A stretch of DNA of 64,000 nucleotides from Sulfuriferula sp. (GTDB lineage Bacteria; Pseudomonadota; Gammaproteobacteria; Burkholderiales; Sulfuriferulaceae). Numbering within the stretch: the first letter of the stretch is position 1; every line of letters begins with the position of its first letter. The notes under the pieces were generated by a model. That model worked only from the letters and a program-made list of their open reading frames with translations. It was not told where the DNA came from and did no database searches. Below, in pieces: positions 39,539-53,252 of this stretch. Location: the NCBI GenBank assembly GCA_013140765.1, contig JABFSE010000006.1, positions 22,765 to 86,764 of the forward strand. Direction: 5' to 3'. A program made the translations under genes and the position numbers.

Positions 39539-40425
39539 TGTCCATGCAGACTGCTTGCCCTATTTGCCACACTATCTTTAAGGTAGATGAAGCGCATTTG
39601 GCAAGTGCTCAAGGCATGGTGCAATGCGGCGTGTGCGGCATGGTATTCAATGCCCGACTCCACCTGCAATTAGCCACAGAACCTTCACCTATCGATATGC
39701 CGACGCAAACTGCAGATCAGCACGCTGAGGACACGCCTGCTATCGTCATAGACGAGCCTGTCGCGGTCGCCACTGAAGATACGCCTAACGATATTATGCT
39801 TGCCGAAGAGACAGCACCCGTTAAGCCTCAAATAGCGCATGACACGCCCGCTACTATTGTCACAGAGGTGACAGAGCCGCTTGCTGTGGATGATACGTCT
39901 GAGCAAGTTGTAATGACGGTAGCCCCCATTGTATTTAAGCCAACTAACAGTCGTTTATCACGCATCATGGCAGGTACTTTTACCGTATTGCTAGTAGGCG
40001 GTATTGTTGTTCAAATAAGCTGGCAATATAAAGACTATTTAGCCGCTCGATTTCCCGTATTAGCACCCACTATTACCAACGTATGTACTTTATTTGGTAC
40101 TCGCATAGCAACACCTCAAGATGTGAGTGCTATACAGCTAGTGAATTCTAGCTTTGAAATCGACCCTAAAAATAAAACCAATATCTTGGTCAATATCGAC
40201 ATTACCAACAACGCCGACACCCCGCTACAATACCCCAACATTGCGCTACGACTCACAAATAACACAGATACTTTAGTCAGTGCACGCAATATCAGCGTAG
40301 GCGAATATCTAAATCTAGCAACACACAAAAATCAGATTGATGCGCATGATGATCAATCCATACAATTGTCCATTAAAGTGCCTGAAAATGAAGAAGTGAC
40401 GGGCTATAAAATCAAACTATTTTAG
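39538..40425 (+). CDS. DUF3426 protein with zinc-ribbon N-terminus
   Basis: A 295-residue protein. The MJ0042-type zinc ribbon has C7, C10, C30 and C33. An acidic, Thr/Pro/Ala-rich stretch follows (about 45-125), then one membrane helix (about 142-163) and a C-terminal DUF3426 domain with VNSSFEIDPKNK. The likely topology is a cytoplasmic zinc ribbon and a periplasmic domain. Proteins of this kind lie downstream of prmA in many betaproteobacteria; the function is unknown. A perfect terminator follows it. Confidence 0.87.
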   Translation: MSMQTACPICHTIFKVDEAHLASAQGMVQCGVCGMVFNARLHLQLATEPSPIDMPTQTADQHAEDTPAIVIDEPVAVATEDTPNDIMLAEETAPVKPQIAHDTPATIVTEVTEPLAVDDTSEQVVMTVAPIVFKPTNSRLSRIMAGTFTVLLVGGIVVQISWQYKDYLAARFPVLAPTITNVCTLFGTRIATPQDVSAIQLVNSSFEIDPKNKTNILVNIDITNNADTPLQYPNIALRLTNNTDTLVSARNISVGEYLNLATHKNQIDAHDDQSIQLSIKVPENEEVTGYKIKLF

Positions 40426-40444
40426 CTCGTTAATTATTCAGCAC

Positions 40445-40478
40445 AATAAAAAAGGCAACCTAAGTTGCCTTTTTTATT
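40445..40478. terminator. Perfect 15-bp bidirectional Rho-independent terminator
   Basis: AATAAAAAAGGCAAC (40445-40459) and GTTGCCTTTTTTATT (40464-40478) are exact reverse complements around the loop CTAA. The GGCAAC core is flanked by an A-run on one side and a T-run on the other, so it works in both directions. It separates the convergent DUF3426 gene and the ATP synthase operon. Confidence 0.93.
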
Positions 40479-40494
40479 GTTTATCCACACCAAA

Positions 40495-40917
40495 TCAATG
40501 ATGCTTTTTCATACGCTCTATTGCTGCAATTTGTGCAACGGCTTCAAGCAATTCAGCTTGTGCTTTTGCATAATCCATTTCAGAAGAGCGGTTTTTCATT
40601 GCTTCTTCAGCTTTACGTTTGGATTCCAACGCACGATTTTCATCTAAATCTTTACCGCGTATCGCAGTATCCGACAAGATAGTAATCACATGTGGTTGAA
40701 CTTCCAGCATACCGCCAGAAACATAAATCAACTCTTCTTCAGCAACATCAGGACGTTTAATACGCACAGAGCCCGCCTTAATACGCGTCAGCATCTGGGT
40801 ATGACGTGGATATATCCCCACTTCACCCATCACCGCAGGTACGATGACATATTCAGCAACACCCGAAAACATCGCTGCTTCCGCGCTTACTATATCTAAA
40901 TGTATGGTCATAGACAT
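40495..40917 (-). CDS. atpC: ATP synthase F1 epsilon subunit
   Basis: About 140 residues from the ATG at 40917 (GGAAG 7 bases upstream); a longer frame to 40944 adds nine unlikely residues. The N-terminal beta sandwich reads [17 protein letters not shown] and [14 protein letters not shown], and the C-terminal helical hairpin is rich in Lys, Glu and Ala. It couples rotation and inhibits ATP hydrolysis. Last gene of the atp operon. Confidence 0.96.
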   Translation of the reverse strand: MSMTIHLDIVSAEAAMFSGVAEYVIVPAVMGEVGIYPRHTQMLTRIKAGSVRIKRPDVAEEELIYVSGGMLEVQPHVITILSDTAIRGKDLDENRALESKRKAEEAMKNRSSEMDYAKAQAELLEAVAQIAAIERMKKHH

Positions 40918-40977
40918 AAACTTTCTTCCTCGCAAGAGATCCATGGGCGTAACCAGGTTACGCCCGCGCTAGGATTA

Positions 40978-42378
<1,401 letters not shown>

Positions 42379-43242
42379 TTAAACAGCCGCAGCACCTGCT
42401 ACGATCTCAGATAGCTCTTTGGTGATGGCAGCTTGACGGGTTTTGTTATAAACCAGTTTGAGCTCACCGATAACGTTTTTCGCGTTATCAGAAGCAGCCT
42501 TCATCGCCACCATACGTGCACTTTGTTCACACGCCATATTTTCAGCAACAGCCTGATATATTAATGCCTCTACGTAGCGCACCAGCAACGCATCAACAAC
42601 AGATGGTGCTTCTGGTTCATAGATATAATCCCAATGGTGCACAGGCTTATCATCTTGAGGTGCAACTAGCGGTAGAATTTGCACTAACACTGGCTCTTGC
42701 TTCATTGTGTTTACGAATTTATTGTAAACAATATGCAGTGTATCTATCTTGCCTTCCATATAGGCATCTAACATCACCTTTACAGGCCCGATCAGATTTT
42801 CCATATGCGGGGCATCACCTAAGGCAATTACTTGCGAGACCACATTAGAGCCAGCGCGTTGTAAAAAACCTAATCCTTTATTACCAATAGCGGTGACATC
42901 AATACCTACTTTAGCAGCATCCCATTTTTTCATTTGGTTTACTACTACGCGTAACACGTTAGTATTGAGGCCGCCACACAAGCCTTTATCAGTGCTGACA
43001 ACAATCAGCCCAGCGCGTTTTACTTGATCGCGCTTAATGATAAAGGGGTGCTTGTATTCAGGATTGGCTTGAGAAAGATGTGCGGCTACATTTGCAATCT
43101 TCTCGGCATATGGACGAGCCGCACGCATACGCTCCTGCGCTTTACGCATTTTCGCAGCGGCAACCATTTCCATAGCGCGAGTGATCTTGCGCGTATTTTC
43201 AACGCTCTTGATCTTGGTCCGTATCTCTTTACCTGAAGCCAT
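42379..43242 (-). CDS. atpG: ATP synthase F1 gamma subunit
   Basis: About 287 residues starting [20 protein letters not shown] at the ATG at 43242; the frame runs to 43287 but that overlaps atpA and lacks similarity. The C-terminus has the conserved [19 protein letters not shown]. It forms the central stalk. Confidence 0.97.
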   Translation of the reverse strand: MASGKEIRTKIKSVENTRKITRAMEMVAAAKMRKAQERMRAARPYAEKIANVAAHLSQANPEYKHPFIIKRDQVKRAGLIVVSTDKGLCGGLNTNVLRVVVNQMKKWDAAKVGIDVTAIGNKGLGFLQRAGSNVVSQVIALGDAPHMENLIGPVKVMLDAYMEGKIDTLHIVYNKFVNTMKQEPVLVQILPLVAPQDDKPVHHWDYIYEPEAPSVVDALLVRYVEALIYQAVAENMACEQSARMVAMKAASDNAKNVIGELKLVYNKTRQAAITKELSEIVAGAAAV

Positions 43243-43255
43243 GATTGTTATCCAA

Positions 43256-44797
43256 TCAGTAAACGGCTGAGGACTTGAATTCCTCAATAGCCTTGGTTAA
43301 TGCAGCTTCAACGTCAGCAGGCATCTCACCAGTGCTTTGCATATTGTCCATCAACGCACCGTGCTTAGATTTTACGAACGAACCTAATGCAGCTTCAAAC
43401 GCTAAGGTTTTGCTAACATCGATGTCATCCATGTAGCCTTTGTTTACCGCAAACAAGGTCAACGCCATTTCAGCTACGTTCATCGGTGCGTATTGATTTT
43501 GCTTCATCAATTCGGTGACCAATTTACCGCGCTCTAATTGTTTACGCGTTGCTTCATCCAAGTCCGATGCAAACTGAGCAAACGCTGCCAATTCACGATA
43601 TTGCGCCAAAGCCAAACGCGTACCACCACCCAGCTTTTTAATCACTTTAGTCTGCGCAGCACCACCAACACGTGACACTGACAAACCAGCGTTAATCGCT
43701 GGACGAATACCTGCGTTGAACAAATCTGTTTCTAAGAAGATTTGACCGTCGGTAATCGAAATTACGTTGGTAGGAACGAAAGCAGAAACGTCACCCGCTT
43801 GAGTTTCAATAATAGGCAAAGCGGTCAATGAACCTGTTTTACCTTTTACTGCGCCGCCAGTCAGTTTTTCAACTTGTTCAGCATTGATGCGTGAAGCGCG
43901 TTCTAACAAACGTGAGTGCAGATAGAATACGTCACCAGGATAAGCCTCACGACCAGGTGGACGACGCAACAGCAATGAAATTTGACGATATGCCCAAGCT
44001 TGCTTGGTCAAGTCATCATATACAATCAGCGCATCTTCACCGCGATCGCGGAAGTATTCGCCCATGGTGCAACCAGCATAGGGTGCAATGTATTGCATAG
44101 CCGCTGATTCAGACGCAGTAGAAGCAACGATAATGGTGTGACCCAATGCGCCGTGCTCTTCTAATTTACGCACTACGTTAGCAACTGACGATGCTTTTTG
44201 ACCGATAGCCACGTAGATACAAATAACGCCCGTACCTTTTTGGTTAATAATCGCATCAATCGCAACAGCGGTTTTACCCGTCTGACGATCGCCAATAATC
44301 AATTCGCGTTGACCACGACCAACTGGCACCATCGCATCAACTGATTTCAAACCAGTTTGTAATGGCTGAGTAACTGATTGACGCTCAATAACGCCTGGTG
44401 CAATTTTTTCGATAGGTGAAGAAAGCTTTGCGTTGATAGGACCTTTACCGTCGATAGGCTGACCCAATGAATTTACAACGCGACCTATCAATTCTGGACC
44501 GATAGGCACTTCCAGAATACGACCTGTACATTTAACGATATCGCCTTCGGTGATGTGTTCATATTCACCCAAAACAACCGCGCCTACAGAATCACGTTCC
44601 AAGTTCAACGCCAAGCCGAATGTGTTGCCAGGGAATTCCAACATTTCACCTTGCATAACATCAGACAGACCGTGTACACGGACAATACCATCGGTAACAG
44701 AGACTACTGTACCTTGGGTACGCAATTCAGCAGCAACTGCTAAATTTTGAATTTTACTTTTAATGAGATCACTGATCTCAGTGGGATTGAGTTGCAT
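43256..44797 (-). CDS. atpA: ATP synthase F1 alpha subunit
   Basis: This 513-residue regulatory nucleotide-binding subunit has P-loop GDRQTGKTA, the typical N-terminus [17 protein letters not shown], and [20 protein letters not shown]. It forms the hexamer with beta. Length is as expected. Confidence 0.98.
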   Translation of the reverse strand: MQLNPTEISDLIKSKIQNLAVAAELRTQGTVVSVTDGIVRVHGLSDVMQGEMLEFPGNTFGLALNLERDSVGAVVLGEYEHITEGDIVKCTGRILEVPIGPELIGRVVNSLGQPIDGKGPINAKLSSPIEKIAPGVIERQSVTQPLQTGLKSVDAMVPVGRGQRELIIGDRQTGKTAVAIDAIINQKGTGVICIYVAIGQKASSVANVVRKLEEHGALGHTIIVASTASESAAMQYIAPYAGCTMGEYFRDRGEDALIVYDDLTKQAWAYRQISLLLRRPPGREAYPGDVFYLHSRLLERASRINAEQVEKLTGGAVKGKTGSLTALPIIETQAGDVSAFVPTNVISITDGQIFLETDLFNAGIRPAINAGLSVSRVGGAAQTKVIKKLGGGTRLALAQYRELAAFAQFASDLDEATRKQLERGKLVTELMKQNQYAPMNVAEMALTLFAVNKGYMDDIDVSKTLAFEAALGSFVKSKHGALMDNMQSTGEMPADVEAALTKAIEEFKSSAVY

Positions 44798-44821
44798 TGA
44801 TAGCTCCTAACGGAATCTCTG

Positions 44822-45358
44822 TTAACGTTTTAACGCGTACGCCATGCCTTGTAATTTACCTCGCACCGAAGCGTCATACACTTCGTCGCCAACAGCCACT
44901 ATCATGCCGCCAATTAAGGCCGCATCTACAGCTACTGTCGCTGTTACTTTGCGATTAAATTTTTTCTCAAGACGGACGGACAGTTCCGCAATTTGTTCTG
45001 CAGTCATAGGGTAAGCACTAGTCACTTGCGCATCTAGCACACCACCTTCTTTTGCTTTCAGCACTTCAAACTGATGCACAATTTCTGGCAAAACTTCTAT
45101 ACGATGATTTTCAATTAACAAGGTAATAAAGTTTGCAACATTGACATCTGTTTTACTGCCTAATACAGCAAGAAACAATTCAGCAAGCTGAGTTGTCTCG
45201 ACTTTAGGATCGCTAACCAAGCGTTGCATCTCTACATCAGATGCAATCAATAGCGCGTTTCCTAATTGTTCAGACCAAGCATTGACGGCATTAGCTTCTT
45301 TAGCCAAGCGAAATACAGCTTCTGCATATGGGCGGGCGACGGTTGCTATTTCAGCCAT
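44822..45358 (-). CDS. atpH: ATP synthase F1 delta subunit
   Basis: A 178-residue protein with the typical start AEIATVARPYAEAVFRLAKE and C-terminal signature TATVAVDAALIGGMIVAVGD, followed by DASVRGKLQGMA. It joins F1 to the peripheral stalk. The start is 2 bases after the atpF stop. Confidence 0.97.
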   Translation of the reverse strand: MAEIATVARPYAEAVFRLAKEANAVNAWSEQLGNALLIASDVEMQRLVSDPKVETTQLAELFLAVLGSKTDVNVANFITLLIENHRIEVLPEIVHQFEVLKAKEGGVLDAQVTSAYPMTAEQIAELSVRLEKKFNRKVTATVAVDAALIGGMIVAVGDEVYDASVRGKLQGMAYALKR

Positions 45359-45360
45359 GA

Positions 45361-45831
45361 TTAAAGCTCATTCTGAATAGCAACAAGCAAGTCAGCATGT
45401 GCTTTTGCATCGATTTCGCGACGCAATATTTTCTCAGCACCAGCCACTGCCAAATCGGCCACTTGGCCACGCAACGCTTCTTTAGCACGTACAGTTTCTT
45501 GCGCAACACTGGCTTGAGCACTGGCTATCATACGATCGCCTTCTGCTTTTGCCGCTGCTTTTGCTTCTTCAATCAACTGCGCCGCACGTTTATCAGCTTG
45601 GGCAATAATCTCACCCGCTTTTTGTTTCGCTTCATGCAAATTTTCACCTGCACGCTTAGAAGCCAGCTCTAACTCATGCTTGCCACGTTCACCTGCAGCC
45701 AAACCATCGGCAATCATTTTTTTACGCGCATCTAGCGCATTCATAATCGGAGGCCAAACAAATTTCATGCAAAACCATACAAACACGAAAAATGTAATCG
45801 ACTGTCCGATTAGGGTAGCATTGATATTCAT
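45361..45831 (-). CDS. atpF: ATP synthase Fo subunit b
   Basis: A 156-residue protein with an N-terminal membrane helix (about 5-25, [19 protein letters not shown]) and a long charged coiled coil rich in Ala, Glu, Lys and Arg. It forms the peripheral stalk as a dimer. Confidence 0.97.
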   Translation of the reverse strand: MNINATLIGQSITFFVFVWFCMKFVWPPIMNALDARKKMIADGLAAGERGKHELELASKRAGENLHEAKQKAGEIIAQADKRAAQLIEEAKAAAKAEGDRMIASAQASVAQETVRAKEALRGQVADLAVAGAEKILRREIDAKAHADLLVAIQNEL

Positions 45832-45861
45832 GCCATTACCTTTCTACGGTTGTACGGTTAA

Positions 45862-46101
<240 letters not shown>

Positions 46102-46151
46102 TTACTACTCCTTTAATAAAAAAACTTACAACAATTAACAAAAAACTAAAA

Positions 46152-46997
<846 letters not shown>

Positions 46998-47019
46998 TTA
47001 CGCTCTAAGTGTCTGCATT

Positions 47020-47418
47020 TCATTTTTGTGGGGATTTTGCGATTAACGCACCCAGCAAAAACACCAATTGTTCAATTATGAATCCCGTTAAAACCAGTAA
47101 TGGCACTAAATTTAATTTAGGCATCATACCCATCGCCAGCAAACCTGCTATCAAAATAAACCGCTCTAAACCCGAACGATACAAGAGTGATAGCTCTTGT
47201 GTTTGTGACTTTACAGCTCTTTTGTCTGACTTATACAAACGCCAATATAGCAGTGCCGTATTTGCTAATGCGGTCATTTCACCATATAGCAGTGACCTTG
47301 CCAGTTCTGGCCACATCAACTTCACTACTGCGAGCATCAGCATACCCACTAATAGTTGCAATTTAATAACAGTTTTTATTTCTGCTGTTGCTACCATTAA
47401 ATTATTTACCAATGCCAT
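47020..47418 (-). CDS. atpI: ATP synthase accessory protein I
   Basis: About 132 residues with four hydrophobic helices, placed just ahead of atpB as in most atp operons. AtpI helps assemble the c ring and may act in Mg2+ supply. Sequence is poorly conserved in the family, so the call rests on topology and place. I favour the ATG at 47418; TTG at 47430 and ATG at 47397 are alternatives. Confidence 0.8.
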   Translation of the reverse strand: MALVNNLMVATAEIKTVIKLQLLVGMLMLAVVKLMWPELARSLLYGEMTALANTALLYWRLYKSDKRAVKSQTQELSLLYRSGLERFILIAGLLAMGMMPKLNLVPLLVLTGFIIEQLVFLLGALIAKSPQK

Positions 47419-47547
47419 GCCATTCGCCAATAACTCTGCTCACGACACAGTCTGCTTCAGTAGGCATATCCGCGCATATTACATTACTTATATGATTTTA
47501 TGCAAATAATTGGTAATCATTATGTAAGTTATGAATCAATAAATTAT

Positions 47548-48387
47548 TTATAACTTGTTGATTAAACTATCTAATTGCTCTAAATTAACATACTCTATCA
47601 CCAACTTACCCGAGCCGTTTTTCTTGCTGTTAATAGTGACTTTTGCACCTATTCTATCGGATAGGTTTTCTTCCAGCGCCATCACATCTCGATCAACTTT
47701 TACCTCTGCATCCTGTTTTGGTTCCAGTATTTGTTTTACCCGCTTTTCTACTTCACGCGCAGATAAAGCGGTGGCGACGATTTCTAATGCCAGCTGAATT
47801 TGTTCAGGCGGATTTAATGCCAACAGTGTACGCGCATGTGCCATATCCAATTTGCCCGCCATCACCAAATCTTGCACGGGTATTGCTAAATTTAATAAAC
47901 GCAATAAATTAGTCACGGCACTGCGTGAACGCCCAACGGCATCAGCGGCATTTTGATGCGTCATTTCAAATTGTGCTATGAGTCGCTGTATGCCCAAGGC
48001 CTCTTCCAGCGGGTTTAAGTCTTCACGCTGTATATTTTCTATCAACGCCATGACTAACGCGGCTTCGTCGGCAACGGATTTCACCAGTACGGGTACTTCA
48101 CGCAAACCCGCAATTTTTGCCGCGCGCCAGCGACGCTCGCCCGCGATGATTTCCAGCTGACCACCCGTTATCGCTCGCACCAATATAGGCTGCATTAAAC
48201 CTTGTGATTTAATCGATGCCGCTAATGCGTTCAGACTATCTTCATCCATCCGCGTGCGTGGTTGATATTCACCAGGCTGTAATTGTTCCAGGCTTACTGT
48301 TTGTAATTCACCTTGCTGCTCATTAGTTGATTCCGCATCACCTAACAGCGCGTCCAAACCTCGCCCTAACCCTCGCATTTTTTTCAT
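47548..48387 (-). CDS. parB: Chromosome partitioning protein ParB
   Basis: A 279-residue CTP-dependent DNA clamp. The N-terminus reads RGLGRGLDALLG, followed by the ParB/Srx domain with IIAGERRWRAAKIAG and a helix-turn-helix region (QNAADAVGRSRSAVTNLLRL) that reads parS. The C-terminal part is the dimer domain. Two perfect parS sites lie in this window. The gene follows parA after 10 bases. Confidence 0.97.
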   Translation of the reverse strand: MKKMRGLGRGLDALLGDAESTNEQQGELQTVSLEQLQPGEYQPRTRMDEDSLNALAASIKSQGLMQPILVRAITGGQLEIIAGERRWRAAKIAGLREVPVLVKSVADEAALVMALIENIQREDLNPLEEALGIQRLIAQFEMTHQNAADAVGRSRSAVTNLLRLLNLAIPVQDLVMAGKLDMAHARTLLALNPPEQIQLALEIVATALSAREVEKRVKQILEPKQDAEVKVDRDVMALEENLSDRIGAKVTINSKKNGSGKLVIEYVNLEQLDSLINKL

Positions 48388-48397
48388 GCTTTTACCT

Positions 48398-49162
48398 TCA
48401 TTGTGACTTTTTTAACATCTCTTCTGCTAAAGCAATATATGCCAGTGCTCCCTTAGAGCTGGCATCATATTCTAAAACAGGTTGTCCATAACTCGGTGCC
48501 TCAGCCAATCGAATGTTGCGTGGAATAACCGTATCGTAAACTTTATGCTTGAAGTGATCTTTTAACTGGGCAGAAACTTGTTGCGCCAATGTGCTGCGTG
48601 GATCAAACATCGTTCTCAACAAACCCTCTACTTCTAGATTCGGGTTCAAGTGAGTGCGGATTTTTTTGATCGTATTCACTAAGTCGGAGACCCCTTCCAA
48701 CGCGTAATACTCACACTGCATAGGTATCAACACGGCATCAGCGACAGTCAACGCATTAACGGCTAATAAATTTAATGCTGGCGGGCAGTCTATCAAGATG
48801 TAGTCGTAATTATCAACCACTTGCACTAAGGCTTGCTTTAGTCTGGTCTCACGCTTTTCTTCAGTGACCAGCTCCACCTCTGCGCCCGCCAAATCACGGT
48901 TGGCAGGCAACACATCAAATTGACCTGATGTACTATACTGTATCACTGTGCGCACGTCGGCCATCTCTAATAAAAGATGGTAAACGCTGTGCTTGAGATC
49001 ACGCTTGTTAATACCGCAACCCATAGTCGCATTGCCCTGCGGGTCTAAATCCACCAGCAATACTCTGCATTTTAACCGCGCCAAACTCGCGGCAAGATTA
49101 ACGGCGGTTGTGGTTTTACCAACCCCACCTTTTTGATTTGTAATTGCGAGTATTTTAGTCAT
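48398..49162 (-). CDS. parA: Chromosome partitioning ATPase ParA (Soj)
   Basis: A 254-residue protein with the deviant Walker A KGGVGKTTTAVNLA (about 10-23), switch region DLDPQGNATMG and Walker B YILIDCPPAL. It moves ParB-bound origins. It overlaps rsmG by 8 bases and precedes parB, the standard chromosomal set beside the origin. Confidence 0.98.
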   Translation of the reverse strand: MTKILAITNQKGGVGKTTTAVNLAASLARLKCRVLLVDLDPQGNATMGCGINKRDLKHSVYHLLLEMADVRTVIQYSTSGQFDVLPANRDLAGAEVELVTEEKRETRLKQALVQVVDNYDYILIDCPPALNLLAVNALTVADAVLIPMQCEYYALEGVSDLVNTIKKIRTHLNPNLEVEGLLRTMFDPRSTLAQQVSAQLKDHFKHKVYDTVIPRNIRLAEAPSYGQPVLEYDASSKGALAYIALAEEMLKKSQ

Positions 49163-49775
49163 CTTCTTTTATCAACAATAAATGTCGCTGGCCATTTAAT
49201 AAGGGCACATTTAAATCATATACCTGTGCTACCTGCACTCCCGCTGGCAAATTGGCCAGCTCCTGAGTTGGGTACAAGCCCTTCATTGCATACCACAACC
49301 CATCCTGCGCTAACAAATGTCGTGTTAAATTGATGAACAAACTTATCTCTGAAAACGCACGTGAAACAATGCCATCAAACTTTTGACTGGTTGATATATC
49401 CTCTACCCGCCCCGAAACAACACTAACATTCTTCAATCCCAGCTCTATGACTGCTTGCTGCTGGAATGCGGATTTTTTCTTATTGCTATCCGACAAAGTT
49501 ATTTGTAACTCAGGATACATAATCGCCAATGGCAAACCAGGCAAACCTGCACCAGTGCCAACGTCCAACAATCTACTTGCGTGTATATATGGACACACTG
49601 ACAGACTATCAAGCAAATGATGAGTCAACATATCTTGCGGCACACGCACCGCCGTTAAATTATGGATACGATTCCATTTAACAATTAACGCTAAATAGGC
49701 TACTAATTTATCTGCCTGTGCCGCATTAACGAGCACGTCCATTTCTGCCGCATAATGAATCAAATCTGCTTTCAT
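49155..49775 (-). CDS. rsmG: 16S rRNA m7G527 methyltransferase
   Basis: A 206-residue protein (GidB). The SAM-binding motif is LLDVGTGAGLPGLPLAI, and KWNRIHNLTAVR is the family N-terminal signature. It methylates G527 of 16S rRNA, and loss gives low-level streptomycin resistance in other bacteria. It starts directly after the mnmG stop. Confidence 0.97.
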   Translation of the reverse strand: MKADLIHYAAEMDVLVNAAQADKLVAYLALIVKWNRIHNLTAVRVPQDMLTHHLLDSLSVCPYIHASRLLDVGTGAGLPGLPLAIMYPELQITLSDSNKKKSAFQQQAVIELGLKNVSVVSGRVEDISTSQKFDGIVSRAFSEISLFINLTRHLLAQDGLWYAMKGLYPTQELANLPAGVQVAQVYDLNVPLLNGQRHLLLIKEDD

Positions 49776-51671
49776 TTATACAGCCAATTTCTTGCGACCA
49801 TCGCCATGGCGTTTCACATAGACTAATAAAATTGAAATAGCAGCAGGTGTAATACCCGATATGCGCGCAGCTTGACCTATGCTTTCTGGCTTATGGCGAT
49901 TCAATTTTTGTTTCGCCTCTATGGACAAGCCTGCTACATCGTTATAATCAAGATCAGCAGATAATGTCTGCGCTTCTTGCGCCAAAGATTTATCTACTTC
50001 GTCTTTTTGCCTATCAATATAACCTTGATATTTAGCCGTTATTTCAACCTGCTCGGCTGCAATAACATCATCCAACCCCTTACCTGCTTGTGGTAAACGC
50101 ATTAAATTTTGATATGTCACGTCAGGCCTGCGAAGCAAATCATGTAAATTATATTCACGCTCTATGGTCTTACCTAGTACGCTTAAAGCGTCAGCCTCTG
50201 CAAGCGTATCGGGGCGCACCCAAATGTTTTTCAAGCGCATACTCTCTTGCTCTACTGCTTCACGCTTAGTGCAAAAAGCTGCCCAACGCACATCATCAAC
50301 AACCCCAAGATGACGACCGATTTCCGTTAGGCGAATATCCGCATTATCTTCTCGTAAAGACAGCCTATATTCAGCGCGGCTAGTGAACATGCGATAAGGC
50401 TCAGTCACACCCAAGGTCGTTAAATCATCGACCATCACACCCAAATAAGCCTCGTGACGACCAGGATTCCAGCTAGGTTTTTCTTGTGCATATAAGCCCG
50501 CGTTAATCCCAGCTAATAAGCCTTGTGCCGCCGCTTCTTCATAACCTGTTGTACCATTGATTTGTCCTGCGAAAAACAAACCATTGATAGCCTTGGTTTC
50601 TAGTGATCGCTTTAGCCCGCGAGGATCAAAATAATCATATTCGATTGCGTAACCTGGACGCACTAAATGTGCATTTTCAAAGCCTTTGATTGATCGCACT
50701 AAGGCTAACTGTATATCAAACGGTAAGCTAGTAGAAATGCCATTAGGATAAACTTCGTGTGTCGTTAAACCCTCAGGTTCAACAAAAATCTGATGTGATA
50801 CTTTATCGGCAAACCGTACAATTTTATCTTCTATTGATGGGCAATAACGCGGTCCTACACCTTCTATTACCCCAGTATAAAGTGGCGATCTGTCCAAACC
50901 AGAACGAATAATATCGTGCGTTAATTCAGATGTTTGGGTAATCCAACACGGCATTTGTTGCGGATGCTGTTCGCGCCGTCCTAAGAAAGAAAATACGGGC
51001 TCTGGATTATCACCAGGTTGTATTTGCATGACCGAATAATCAATAGTTCGCCCATCTATACGCGGTGGCGTACCCGTTTTTAACCTGCCTACAGGTAAGC
51101 TCAACTCCCGCAACCTATGTGCAAGACTGACCGCTGGCGGATCACCCGCCCTACCAGCCGCATAGTTAGATAAACCAACATGAATCAAGCCTGCTAAAAA
51201 TGTACCCGCTGTTAACACCACCGATTTCGCATGAAAAACCAAACCCAGCTGCGTTTTAACCCCTATCACTTTATCGCCATCCAAGATTAAATCATCAACG
51301 GCTTGCTGAAACAACCATAAATTTTCTTGGTTTTCTAGACGACTACGAATAGCTTGCTTATATAATAACCTATCCGCTTGCGCTCTCGTTGCGCGAACCG
51401 CTGGTCCTTTAGATGAATTCAGTATTTTGAATTGTATGCCGCCCTCATCCGTTGCCGCCGCCATTGCACCGCCCAGCGCGTCGATTTCTTTTACTAAATG
51501 TCCTTTGCCTATTCCACCTATAGATGGATTGCACGACATTTGCCCTAGCGTTTCGATGTTATGGGTAAGTAATAGTGTACGCAGACCCATGCGTGCTGGT
51601 GCTAATGCGGCTTCTGTTCCCGCGTGACCACCGCCGATAACAATAACATCAAAACTTTCTGGAAAAATCAT
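49776..51671 (-). CDS. mnmG: tRNA uridine-34 carboxymethylaminomethyl enzyme, FAD subunit
   Basis: A 631-residue FAD protein (GidA): the dinucleotide-binding loop is [12 protein letters not shown], followed by [20 protein letters not shown] and [11 protein letters not shown]. The C-terminal helical domain binds MnmE. With MnmE it modifies the wobble uridine of several tRNAs. Length matches the family. Confidence 0.98.
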   Translation of the reverse strand: MIFPESFDVIVIGGGHAGTEAALAPARMGLRTLLLTHNIETLGQMSCNPSIGGIGKGHLVKEIDALGGAMAAATDEGGIQFKILNSSKGPAVRATRAQADRLLYKQAIRSRLENQENLWLFQQAVDDLILDGDKVIGVKTQLGLVFHAKSVVLTAGTFLAGLIHVGLSNYAAGRAGDPPAVSLAHRLRELSLPVGRLKTGTPPRIDGRTIDYSVMQIQPGDNPEPVFSFLGRREQHPQQMPCWITQTSELTHDIIRSGLDRSPLYTGVIEGVGPRYCPSIEDKIVRFADKVSHQIFVEPEGLTTHEVYPNGISTSLPFDIQLALVRSIKGFENAHLVRPGYAIEYDYFDPRGLKRSLETKAINGLFFAGQINGTTGYEEAAAQGLLAGINAGLYAQEKPSWNPGRHEAYLGVMVDDLTTLGVTEPYRMFTSRAEYRLSLREDNADIRLTEIGRHLGVVDDVRWAAFCTKREAVEQESMRLKNIWVRPDTLAEADALSVLGKTIEREYNLHDLLRRPDVTYQNLMRLPQAGKGLDDVIAAEQVEITAKYQGYIDRQKDEVDKSLAQEAQTLSADLDYNDVAGLSIEAKQKLNRHKPESIGQAARISGITPAAISILLVYVKRHGDGRKKLAV

Positions 51672-51784
51672 ACTAGACTCAATTAACGATAGGGGTGAAT
51701 ATACTTAAAATTTTACTTGTTAGCATTGTATCAAACAGCTGACATAGATTAACAATTAAATCATAATTGAACGAATTGCTTTAA

Positions 51785-51800
51785 TGTTTCACGTGAAACA
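51785..51800. promoter_or_regulatory. parS site, ParB-binding centromere
   Basis: TGTTTCACGTGAAACA is the perfect palindromic parS consensus. It lies in the 249-base gap between mnmG and mnmE, about 4.2 kb left of the origin and 2.6 kb from parA. The rest of this gap shows no gene. Confidence 0.95.
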
Positions 51801-51920
51801 TTGCAGTCTGATTAAAAAATAGGCAGCTCAAAAAGCGTTATATTGCGATTATTTAAGCGAGGTGGTAGATGGGTATCAATTTTTGCATTAAATTGATTGG
51901 CGGCGCATTTGTGCGCAAAT

Positions 51921-53252
51921 TCACTTACCTATGCAAAATCGGCTAAAAATTTCGCCTAATAAATCATCCGCACTAAACTCACCAGTGATACTGGATAAAG
52001 CGTGTTGCGCTAAACGTAAATCTTCTGCCAATAATTCCAAACTATTTGGCTGTGCGTCCATAGCCGCGTTCAAATGTAATTTACTTAAACGAATCGCATC
52101 CAGATGACGCGCTCGCGCCATAAAAACACTGTCTGTTTCAGTTTGCCAGCCCGCGACTAATAATAATAGTTTTTTCAAATCCGCCATACCCAAGCCTTGT
52201 TTGGCTGAGATATAAAAATCTCCTGTTATTTTTTCAGGCTGTTCTAAATCAATTTTATTGTGTACGGTATATAACGGTAATGCTGTTGGTAATTTAGCAA
52301 TAATGTCTTTTTCTATATCAGTCACGCCATGTTTAGCATCAACTAATAACAGCGCTAAATTAGCCTGCGCTATAGCCGACCAAGTGCGTGCGATACCGAT
52401 AGATTCTACCTCGTCATCGGTATCGCGTAATCCTGCGGTATCAATAATATGTATCGGTACACCCTCAATTTTAATTGTTTCACGCACGGTGTCGCGTGTT
52501 GTGCCTGCTGTTGCACTCACAATTGCAATATCATCACCAGCCAATTGATTAAGTAAACTAGATTTACCTACGTTAGGTTGACCTATCAATACAACTTTAA
52601 TCCCATCACGCAACAAACTGCCTTGTTGTGCGCTTTGCTCTACTTTATTAACTTGTTGTTGTATTTTTGCTAAACGTTCAAATGCTTTGGCTGATTGTAA
52701 AAACGCCAGCTCTTCTTCAGGGAAATCCAACGTTGCCTCTACTAGCATACGCAAATCAATTAGTTCGGCAACCAAGTTATTTATCTGCTGAGAAAATTCA
52801 CCTGTTAATGAGCGCACTGCCGACTTTGCTGCTTGCTCCGAGCTGGCATCAATTAAATCCGCCACACTTTCTGCTTGCGCTAAATCCAATTTATCATTGA
52901 GGTAAGCACGTAAAGTGAACTCCCCTGGCTCAGCCATACGCGCACCTAATTGCAAACAACGAGCCAATAACATATTCAGCACGACTGGACCGCCATGCCC
53001 TTGCAACTCTATGACTTCTTCACCTGTGAATGAATGTGGTGCGGGAAAATACAGCATGACACCTTCGTCTATTATGTCTGCTGAGGCATCCAAAAATTTA
53101 ACAAAATGTGCGTGACGTGGCGCAGGCGTAATGCCAGCCAATTGATGTGCGTAATCACTTAAATGACCACCAGAAATCCGAATAATGCCTATGCCACCGC
53201 GACCTGGCGCAGTGGCAATAGCGGCAATAGTGTCTCGTTTAACGTTTTGCAT
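51921..53252 (-). CDS. mnmE: tRNA modification GTPase MnmE
   Basis: About 443 residues. The N-terminal folate-binding domain begins [20 protein letters not shown], the G domain has [23 protein letters not shown] and HNKID, and the C-terminus ends CIGK, the conserved motif that acts with MnmG. I chose the ATG at 53252, with AGGT ahead, overlapping yidC by 14 bases; a start at 53273 would add seven residues. Confidence 0.97.
   Translation of the reverse strand: MQNVKRDTIAAIATAPGRGGIGIIRISGGHLSDYAHQLAGITPAPRHAHFVKFLDASADIIDEGVMLYFPAPHSFTGEEVIELQGHGGPVVLNMLLARCLQLGARMAEPGEFTLRAYLNDKLDLAQAESVADLIDASSEQAAKSAVRSLTGEFSQQINNLVAELIDLRMLVEATLDFPEEELAFLQSAKAFERLAKIQQQVNKVEQSAQQGSLLRDGIKVVLIGQPNVGKSSLLNQLAGDDIAIVSATAGTTRDTVRETIKIEGVPIHIIDTAGLRDTDDEVESIGIARTWSAIAQANLALLLVDAKHGVTDIEKDIIAKLPTALPLYTVHNKIDLEQPEKITGDFYISAKQGLGMADLKKLLLLVAGWQTETDSVFMARARHLDAIRLSKLHLNAAMDAQPNSLELLAEDLRLAQHALSSITGEFSADDLLGEIFSRFCIGK

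Noticed and set aside
40465..40647. Plus-strand 60-residue open frame over atpC
   Set aside because: It is a shadow of atpC and starts in the terminator.
47526..47556. AAGTTAT...ATAACTT inverted repeat at the end of parB as terminator
   Set aside because: The arms are A+T rich, include the parB stop codon region and have a long loop, so the stem would be weak.
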